NCBI GenBank assembly: GCA_937891245.1
Contig: CALAGB010000393.1
Coordinates: 1 to 11,002 of the forward strand
Length of the DNA: 11,002 bases
Direction of reading: 5' to 3'
Source: an uncultured Thermomicrobiales bacterium
Lineage (GTDB): Bacteria > Chloroflexota > Chloroflexia > Thermomicrobiales > Thermomicrobiaceae
A model generated the notes under the pieces. That model made no database searches, was not told the DNA's origin, and was given only the letters and a program-made list of their open reading frames with translations. A program made the translations under genes and the position numbers. Numbering within the stretch: position 1 is the first letter of the stretch; each line of letters begins with the position of its first letter. Shown here piece by piece: positions 6,909 to 11,002 of the stretch.

Positions 6909-8210
6909 ATGTTTTCTCACGATGCGCACGCATCACCGTCCCGCTGGCTCGCGGTCGCGGTTCTGACTACGATGCTTGCTTCGCTGCTCGGAAGCGGCGC
7001 CGGTGCAGCCCCAGGTGCAACGACGAGGTCCGCTCCAGGGCTAAAGCCGGCGGTGACGGACGTCACCACGATTCGCCAGTTCGATACGACGCAGCCGGTC
7101 ATCGCGCTGACGTTCGATGCCGGCTCAGATCGTGGCTACGGCGTCCAGATTCTGGATACGTTGAAAGCGAAAGGGGTACACGCGACCTTCGGTATGACCG
7201 GCCTCTGGGCGCAGAGCAATTCTGACTTGGTTCGGCGGATGACGGCCGAGGGGCACCAACTGATCAATCACACCTGGGATCACCAATCCTTCACCGGCAC
7301 CTCATCCGGCACCGCACCATTGACAGCAGCCCAGATCGTCTCGGAGCTGGACCGCGCCGACAATCTCGTCTACACCCAGTCCGGCATCCACATGACGCCC
7401 TACTTCCGCCCGCCCTATGGCGACATTAACGATGCGTCTCTTGCCGCGGCGGGCGCGGACGGCTATCGCTACAACATCATGTGGACGGTCGACACCCTCG
7501 GCTGGAATGGCGCGAGTGTCAGCGAGATTACCTCTCGTACGCTCGCCGCCGCCGCTCCCGGCGCGATCGTCCTGATGCACGTCGGCGCGGCATCACAGGA
7601 CGCGGCAGCACTTCCCTCTATGATCGATGCGCTGCGCGCTCGTGGCTACTCCTTCGCGACCGTCGCCGAGTTCGTCAGCGGAAATCTCGCGGCGTCCCAG
7701 CGCTACTTCCCCGAGACCGACCACTGGATCAGTCACGGCTTCTTACGCTACTGGCAGCAGTTTGGCGGCCTGCCGGTTTTCGGTTACCCGATCAGCGATG
7801 AGTTCCAGGAAAACGGCGTCACCGTGCAGTATTTCGAGCGCGCTCGCTTCGAGTGGCATCCAGGCGCCTGGCCGTCTCGCTATGACGTACTGCTCGGCTT
7901 GCTCGGCAACGAACTCACCGTCAACCGGCGGGCAGAAGCTCCCTTCAAACCGGTGCAAGCGACCAGCGATGCCAACTGCACCTTCTACCCGGCCACCGGC
8001 CACCGGCTCTGCTTCGGCTTCCGCGCCTTCTGGCAAGCCAATGGTGGTCTGGCCATCTACGGCTACCCAATCAGCGAGGAGTTCCAGGAAAACGGCTATA
8101 CCGTGCAGTATTTCGAGCGCCAACGCCTCGAGTATCACCCTGAAAATCCGCCTGCCTGGCAGGTCGAAGGCGGTCTGCTCGGCAGCCAGGTGTTGGCGAC
8201 GCATCGCTGA
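6909..8210 (+). CDS. Secreted NodB-type polysaccharide deacetylase with two C-terminal LGFP-like modules
   Basis: ATG at 6909 follows GGAG (6899-6902) by six bases. The 433-residue product begins with a signal peptide: an Arg-containing start, then a hydrophobic stretch (WLAVAVLTTMLASLLGSGAG, about 13-32). The NodB domain spans about 60-258. Its motifs are: motif 1 TFDAGSD (D70; the usual second Asp is Ala71), motif 2 HTWDH (H121/H125), motif 3 RPPYG (R167-G171), motif 4 TVDTLGW (D195, W199) and motif 5 VLMHVG (H224). It should remove acetyl groups from an extracellular glycan, perhaps peptidoglycan or chitin-like polymers. Two modules follow, about residues 266-337 and 359-429, each of the type FPxTxH...FGYPIS.EFQENG.TVQYFER, probably binding the cell surface or glycan. 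The changed motif 1 raises some doubt about classical metal use. Confidence 0.93.
   Translation: MFSHDAHASPSRWLAVAVLTTMLASLLGSGAGAAPGATTRSAPGLKPAVTDVTTIRQFDTTQPVIALTFDAGSDRGYGVQILDTLKAKGVHATFGMTGLWAQSNSDLVRRMTAEGHQLINHTWDHQSFTGTSSGTAPLTAAQIVSELDRADNLVYTQSGIHMTPYFRPPYGDINDASLAAAGADGYRYNIMWTVDTLGWNGASVSEITSRTLAAAAPGAIVLMHVGAASQDAAALPSMIDALRARGYSFATVAEFVSGNLAASQRYFPETDHWISHGFLRYWQQFGGLPVFGYPISDEFQENGVTVQYFERARFEWHPGAWPSRYDVLLGLLGNELTVNRRAEAPFKPVQATSDANCTFYPATGHRLCFGFRAFWQANGGLAIYGYPISEEFQENGYTVQYFERQRLEYHPENPPAWQVEGGLLGSQVLATHR
7704..8195 (+). repeat. Two tandem C-terminal modules within the deacetylase gene
   Basis: Module 1 (7704-7919) and module 2 (7983-8195) each encode about 70 residues with the shared core GYPIS.EFQENG.TVQYFER.R.E.HP and an ending LLG..L. 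The DNA is very similar in the core: 7800-7841 and 8079-8120 match at 39 of 42 bases, and all three differences fall in one codon (Val versus Tyr). The flanks of the modules have diverged more. This points to an internal duplication with later homogenisation or strong constraint. Confidence 0.85.
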
Positions 8211-8227
8211 GTCGGCTCGGGCATCGA

Positions 8228-8273
8228 GATGCCGGTACCGGAGGGACGCGAGGTTCTCCCCGGCGCCGGTATC
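8228..8273 (+). terminator. Long hairpin just after the deacetylase gene
   Basis: The arms 8228-8246 and 8255-8273 can pair over 19 positions with only two mismatches (8237/8264 and 8242/8259) and three G-U pairs, closing an 8-base loop. It starts 17 bases after the deacetylase stop. No T-tract follows, so it may stabilise the 3' end or act as a bidirectional terminator with the convergent transporter gene and not as a standard intrinsic terminator. A smaller dyad, GGCATC-GA-GATGCC (8220-8233), overlaps its base. Confidence 0.45.
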
Positions 8274-8354
8274 CCGAGAACTGACCCCCGGCAGGTCGAT
8301 CGCCTGGGGCGATGGTGCAGAAGAAGCCAAGCCTGGGGAAACGCGGAGCGCCTG

Positions 8355-8444
8355 ATGGGCGATCCGAATCAGATCGAGGCCGACGCGTTATCGCGCAAAC
8401 TCGTGCAGGCGAGGGGAACCGAGAACAAAGGAAGAGTCCAGTAA
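8355..8444 (+). CDS. Possible 29-residue small protein
   Basis: ATG at 8355 lies six bases after GGAG (8345-8348) and opens a 29-codon frame (MGDPNQIEADALSRKLVQAR, then GTENKGRVQ) ending at TAA (8442-8444). The middle could form a charged amphipathic helix. It falls in the 260-base gap between the convergent deacetylase and transporter genes, where no gene is otherwise expected. Apart from the well-placed ribosome site there is no support, and chance is a fair explanation. Confidence 0.25.
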   Translation: MGDPNQIEADALSRKLVQARGTENKGRVQ

Positions 8445-8470
8445 TTCACGCGAGTTCCAACGCTCGCACG

Positions 8471-9172
8471 CTACCCGATCAGCCGCGCGATCCCAAACGC
8501 CGCTGCGGCGGCAACCCCACCGATCAGCGTCGTTTGGACCGCGCTCCGGAGCACGTTTGCACCCGTAAAGTGCCCTTTCACGAACCCAAAGAAAAAGAGT
8601 GCAAGCAGCGTGACAAGGACCGAAATGTAGAGCGCCTGACGGGCATGCGCCAGCAGCATATATGGACTAAGTGGGATGAAGCCGCCCACGATGTATGACC
8701 CGGCGATCGTCAGCGCACTGGTCAGGGCCCGTTTCGGATCAGGCGCTTCCAGACCAAGCTCGAACCGCATCATGAAATCGACCCAAGCTGCTGGGCGTTC
8801 ACTGAGTGCCAGCGCTGTTCGGTCGCTCTCCACTTCCCCGAGACCATAGGAGCGCAGCACCTCTCTGACCTCCTCGATCTCCGCCACTCGCTTTTCGACG
8901 ATTTCTTGCTCTTCTCGTCTGCGTTCGCTGGCGTAATGTTCGGCATCGCTGCGCGCCGCAAGGTATCCACCGAGCCCCATCGCGATAGAGCCTGCCGCGA
9001 TCTCGGCCAGCCCCGCCGTGATGACGATGCGTGTCGAGTCGACGGCACCGGAGAGTCCCGCAGCCAGGGCAAATGGGACCGTCAGGCCGTCGGACATTCC
9101 GATCACGATGTCCCGCACGGTTGCGCCAGCGGTAAAGTGACGTTCGATATGCAGTGTCTGCGGCAAAGACAA
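8471..9172 (-). CDS. VIT1/CCC1-family iron/manganese transporter
   Basis: The 233-residue product matches the VIT (vacuolar iron transporter, DUF125) family. After HFTAGATVRDIVIGMSDGL comes membrane helix 1 (about 22-42), then helix 2 (47-70). A Glu-rich cytoplasmic helix follows (ERRREEQEIVEKRVAEIEEV, about 83-102), the place where plant VIT1 binds metal. Helices 3-5 lie at about 150-170, 173-197 and 208-232. Family members export Fe2+ or Mn2+ from the cytoplasm, usually in exchange for protons. The start is TTG at 9172, three bases after GGGAAGGG; a TTG two codons later would give better spacing, and no ATG is available. It lies 2.7 kb from a rubrerythrin gene on the other strand. Fe versus Mn cannot be decided from sequence. 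Confidence 0.93.
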   Translation of the reverse strand: MSLPQTLHIERHFTAGATVRDIVIGMSDGLTVPFALAAGLSGAVDSTRIVITAGLAEIAAGSIAMGLGGYLAARSDAEHYASERRREEQEIVEKRVAEIEEVREVLRSYGLGEVESDRTALALSERPAAWVDFMMRFELGLEAPDPKRALTSALTIAGSYIVGGFIPLSPYMLLAHARQALYISVLVTLLALFFFGFVKGHFTGANVLRSAVQTTLIGGVAAAAAFGIARLIG

Positions 9173-9286
9173 ACACCCTTCCCCGAGAAATGCGCGCAGC
9201 CTACTACGGGCAGCGATCCTTAACCGTGCCGATCCACTGATCGCGCCGCTCTGACAGCCCGCACCCGGACATCATAACGTTGATGG

Positions 9287-9292
9287 AGTATA
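9287..9292 (-). promoter_or_regulatory. Possible -10 element for the transporter gene
   Basis: On the minus strand TATACT (9292-9287) is a good -10 match, about 115 bases before the TTG start. No clear -35 box sits 16-18 bases upstream. If used, the transcript would have a leader of roughly 100 bases. That leader shows a short stem (CGATC/GATCG) but none of the conserved pieces of the yybP-ykoY Mn2+ riboswitch that I could see. Confidence 0.25.
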
Positions 9293-9343
9293 GCCTGAGG
9301 GGATGTTTTCGGTAGATGCGAAACCTATCGACATCTCGGATGA

Positions 9344-9634
9344 TCACGGCAACTCGTCCACGACGGTTGCCGAACAGCCAGCCCAGACGGCAGACGACGT
9401 AGGCGCCGCCAGTCGGTAACACAACTCGCGAATTGCCTCCGTCTCCGTGGTACCGGTGCCCGTGACCAGGCCCGGCGCCATCCGCCGGCGGCCGCACTTC
9501 AGCGATCGGGCGACTCCGATCGCGACCCATTGCGTAGGCGCTGGCTGCAGAATGTCGTATTCCACAATCATTTCGGGGAGTAACACCGTGCCCTTACGGA
9601 CGATGGGATCGGGAACCGGGCGCAGCATGCTCAT
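9344..9634 (-). CDS. Hypothetical 96-residue protein
   Basis: The start is ATG at 9634, six bases after GGAG (minus strand, 9644-9641); an earlier in-frame ATG at 9646 lacks a site. The 96-residue product has a beta-rich centre (MIVEYDILQPAPTQWVAIGV) and a Gly-rich turn (APGLVTGTGTTETEAIREL) leading into a helix, a beta-beta-alpha arrangement seen in many small alpha/beta proteins. The phrase W-A-x-G...TETEAI.EL..RL is loosely like double-stranded-RNA-binding or HicB-like folds, but no diagnostic residues are present and I do not assign it. It lies between the MgtA-type ATPase and the VIT transporter on the same strand, with gaps of 378 and 171 bases, so an operon is not obvious. Confidence 0.6.
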   Translation of the reverse strand: MSMLRPVPDPIVRKGTVLLPEMIVEYDILQPAPTQWVAIGVARSLKCGRRRMAPGLVTGTGTTETEAIRELCYRLAAPTSSAVWAGCSATVVDELP

Positions 9635-9714
9635 CGAATACTCCATTCATCGGCGTCGCGAGCGGCGCCTGGCGCGGGTGAGCGAACACAATGACCGCTC
9701 CACGTTGATTTCTC

Positions 9715-9780
9715 GGCCGATCACGGGCAATCAACTCATCCTGTGGCCGATAACGGCCGAGTGTTTCGCCTCCGGGCCGC
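9715..9780 (-). promoter_or_regulatory. Phased GGCCG[A/C] repeats, possible operator
   Basis: GGCCGA occurs at 9715, 9745 and 9755, and GGCCGC at 9775, so all four starts are separated by multiples of ten bases and lie on about the same face of the helix. The first two are part of a longer repeat, GGCCGAT-n-ACGG (9715-9726 and 9745-9756), differing at one base. The cluster lies 81-146 bases upstream of the 96-residue gene's start, a usual place for an activator or repressor array. Confidence 0.35.
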
Positions 9781-9882
9781 TTAGCGGTTCATCCTGGAGG
9801 AGGACCGCTTCAGATTCCCTTTCGTCGTTGCGGCCCACACAACCAGCGTAGGCTCATGTCCATGAAGATGACGCGACACGAG

Positions 9883-9905
9883 GCGAATCTTCGTCACAGA
9901 TTCGC
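9883..9905 (-). terminator. Hairpin downstream of the ATPase gene
   Basis: GCGAATCT and AGATTCGC form a perfect 8-bp stem with a 7-base loop, about 110 bases after the ATPase stop on the minus strand. No T-tract follows on that strand. It could end the ATPase transcript or be part of a regulatory structure. Confidence 0.3.
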
Positions 9906-9934
9906 GACAACTTGGAGGTGCATCGCCGCGCTCG

Positions 9935-9950
9935 CCCCAATCGATTGGGG
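9935..9950. repeat. Perfect 16-bp palindrome CCCCAATCGATTGGGG
   Basis: All eight base pairs of each half match with no spacer. It lies 62 bases past the ATPase stop codon. With no loop and no T-tract it is better read as a symmetrical protein-binding site than as a terminator. The bound factor, if any, is unknown. Confidence 0.5.
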
Positions 9951-10012
9951 ATGGCAACCGCGAGGCGATGTCGATTCCCAACGCCATTCGCGCGCCGTGG
10001 CGTCTTCCAGCT

Positions 10013-11002
10013 TCAGAGCTGGTGCCGGCGAAAGAGCGGACGCTTCGCGATCTCGACGAGGAGCAGATACGTGCACGCAACCACGGCGAGGAATACGAAG
10101 TAGGCAGGTGGGAGCGGTACGAATCCGAGCAGAGAGGCGAGGGGAGAGAAGGGGAGTACCAGCGCGACGACGATTACTGCCAACACAGACAGCGTCAGCG
10201 GACGACTCGGCCGGCTACGCAACGGATTCCCGGCTGTCCGTATCACGAAAACCACGAGCGTTTGCGTCACCAGCGACTCCACGAACCATCCTGTATGAAA
10301 CAGCATCTCGGAGGCATGAAAGAGGCGAAGCATCGCATAGAAGGTGAGATAGTCATACACCGAACTGATCGGACCAATGAGGAGCATGAAAGTCTGAACC
10401 AAGCCGATGTCCCAGCGATGCGGCGTCCGAATGAACTGTTGATCAACCTTGTCGGTCGGGATCGTGATCTGGGCGAGATCGTAGAGAAGATTGTTGAGCA
10501 GGACCTGGGTCGGTAGCAGCGGGAGGAAGGGGAGCAACAGAGACGCCCCCGCCATGCTAAACATGTTACCGAAATTCGAGCTTGTCCCCATGAGCAAGTA
10601 CTTCATAACGTTGCCGAACGCCTTGCGGCCTTCGAGGATTCCGTTATGGAGCACGCCCAGGCTACGCTCGAGCAAGATGATGTCGGCCGCGTCCTTGGCA
10701 ATATCCGTACCGTTTACCACCGATATTCCGACGTCGGCGGTACGGAGCGACGGAGCGTCGTTGATGCCGTCACCGAGATAGCCAACAACGTGACCTCGCC
10801 GCTTGAGCGCCAAAATCACGCGATCCTTTTGGGCCGGCGAGACGCGCGCGAATATTGAGGATGTCTCGGCGATATGCTCCAGCGCGTGGTTGTCGATATG
10901 TTCGAGGTCGTCCCCGAGCACGATCGAGCTGCCATCGAGACCGACTGCCTCGCAGACATGCTTGGCGACCAACTCGTTGCGACCAGTCAGAACCTTGATC
11001 GC
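10013..11002 (-). CDS. mgtA: Mg2+-transporting P-type ATPase (MgtA/MgtB type), C-terminal part (5' end outside the window)
   Basis: The frame is open to the window edge, so the N-terminal two thirds, with the DKTG phosphorylation site, are missing. The 329 visible residues start inside the phosphorylation domain (AIKVLTGRNELVAKHVCEAV), pass ARVSPAQKDRVILALKRRGH and the hinge motif GDGINDAPSL (about 10774-10751), and continue as DIAKDAADIILLERSLGVL. The membrane part matches MgtA: FGNVMKYLLMGTSSNFGNMF (M5), VLLNNLLYDLAQITIPTDKV (M6), then M7-M10 ending near residue 320. The 'NLLYDLAQI.IP.D.VD' and 'LFHTGWFVESLVTQTLV' blocks are typical of P3B magnesium importers and unlike Ca2+ or heavy-metal pumps. 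It should import Mg2+ using ATP. One oddity is that the usual TGD motif reads TGR. Confidence 0.95.
   Translation of the reverse strand, partial: AIKVLTGRNELVAKHVCEAVGLDGSSIVLGDDLEHIDNHALEHIAETSSIFARVSPAQKDRVILALKRRGHVVGYLGDGINDAPSLRTADVGISVVNGTDIAKDAADIILLERSLGVLHNGILEGRKAFGNVMKYLLMGTSSNFGNMFSMAGASLLLPFLPLLPTQVLLNNLLYDLAQITIPTDKVDQQFIRTPHRWDIGLVQTFMLLIGPISSVYDYLTFYAMLRLFHASEMLFHTGWFVESLVTQTLVVFVIRTAGNPLRSRPSRPLTLSVLAVIVVALVLPFSPLASLLGFVPLPPAYFVFLAVVACTYLLLVEIAKRPLFRRHQL

Larger units (their letters stand above)
9635..10012. other. 378-base intergenic region rich in dyads and phased repeats
   Basis: No convincing gene lies here; open frames on both strands look like shadows. It contains four GGCCG[A/C] sites at 9715, 9745, 9755 and 9775, a hairpin GCGAATCT (9883-9890)/AGATTCGC (9898-9905), a perfect 16-bp palindrome (9935-9950) and a short stem CCGC-TTA-GCGG (9777-9787). 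Because it separates the ATPase gene's end from the start of the 96-residue gene (both minus strand), it should hold the end of one transcript and the promoter of the next. Confidence 0.5.

Noticed and set aside
8280..8450. Possible riboswitch or structured RNA (GGGGAAACGCGGAGCGCC resembles parts of c-di-GMP-I and other motifs)
   Set aside because: The conserved pairing and tetraloop arrangement could not be found, and no gene it could regulate lies downstream on that strand.
9173..9290. yybP-ykoY Mn2+ riboswitch ahead of the VIT transporter
   Set aside because: The conserved paired loops of that motif are not visible in the leader.
9781..10080. 99-codon minus-strand frame overlapping the ATPase gene's end
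   Set aside because: Low-complexity Arg/Ser-rich product, no ribosome site, and overlap with the well-supported ATPase frame.
9968..10516. 182-codon plus-strand frame opposite the ATPase gene
   Set aside because: Antisense shadow of the ATPase membrane region; the Glu/Arg/His-rich translation is typical of reversed hydrophobic codons.

Overview
The window is GC-rich bacterial chromosome with densely packed genes and clear Shine-Dalgarno sites. The mix of genes suggests Chloroflexota, possibly a Thermomicrobia/Sphaerobacter-like lineage. It includes soluble multi-domain histidine kinases, a SHOCT membrane protein, and a secreted NodB deacetylase ending in two modules of the type 'YFPETxHxxxxxFLxYWxxxGGLxxFGYPIS'. 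That assignment is inference from gene style; there is no rRNA or marker gene to prove it. No tRNA, rRNA, CRISPR array, insertion sequence or prophage was seen.

Layout. Positions 1-924 hold the 3' part of a GAF-histidine kinase gene (+), which converges on a small hypothetical gene (953-1246, -). Positions 1247-1861 are gene-poor and carry only a truncated flavodoxin-like N-terminus (1281-1451, -). A coupled pair follows on +: a SHOCT membrane protein (1862-2149) and a Pat-like GNAT acetyltransferase (2146-2742). A two-component pair comes next on +: an OmpR/PhoB response regulator (2902-3606) and a soluble PAS histidine kinase (3608-5053). Then come a rubrerythrin-like diiron protein (5310-5795), a multi-pass membrane protein of unknown function (5813-6709) and the secreted polysaccharide deacetylase (6909-8210). 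The right third is on the minus strand: a VIT1/CCC1 metal transporter (8471-9172), a 96-residue hypothetical protein (9344-9634) and the C-terminal third of an MgtA-type Mg2+ P-type ATPase (10013-11002, running off the window).

How the parts may work together. The sensor kinases, response regulator and acetyltransferase form a signalling and regulation block. The rubrerythrin, VIT transporter, MgtA ATPase and flavodoxin remnant suggest metal handling and redox stress. Whether the two-component system controls any of these genes cannot be read from the sequence.

No clearly new multi-gene system is visible. The items most worth a second look are: four helically phased GGCCG[A/C] sites (9715-9780); a 16-bp perfect palindrome (9935-9950); a long hairpin just after the deacetylase gene (8228-8273); near-identical DNA inside the deacetylase's two C-terminal modules; the deacetylase's changed motif 1 (TFDAG); the changed TGD motif (TGR) in the ATPase; and the flavodoxin fragment.
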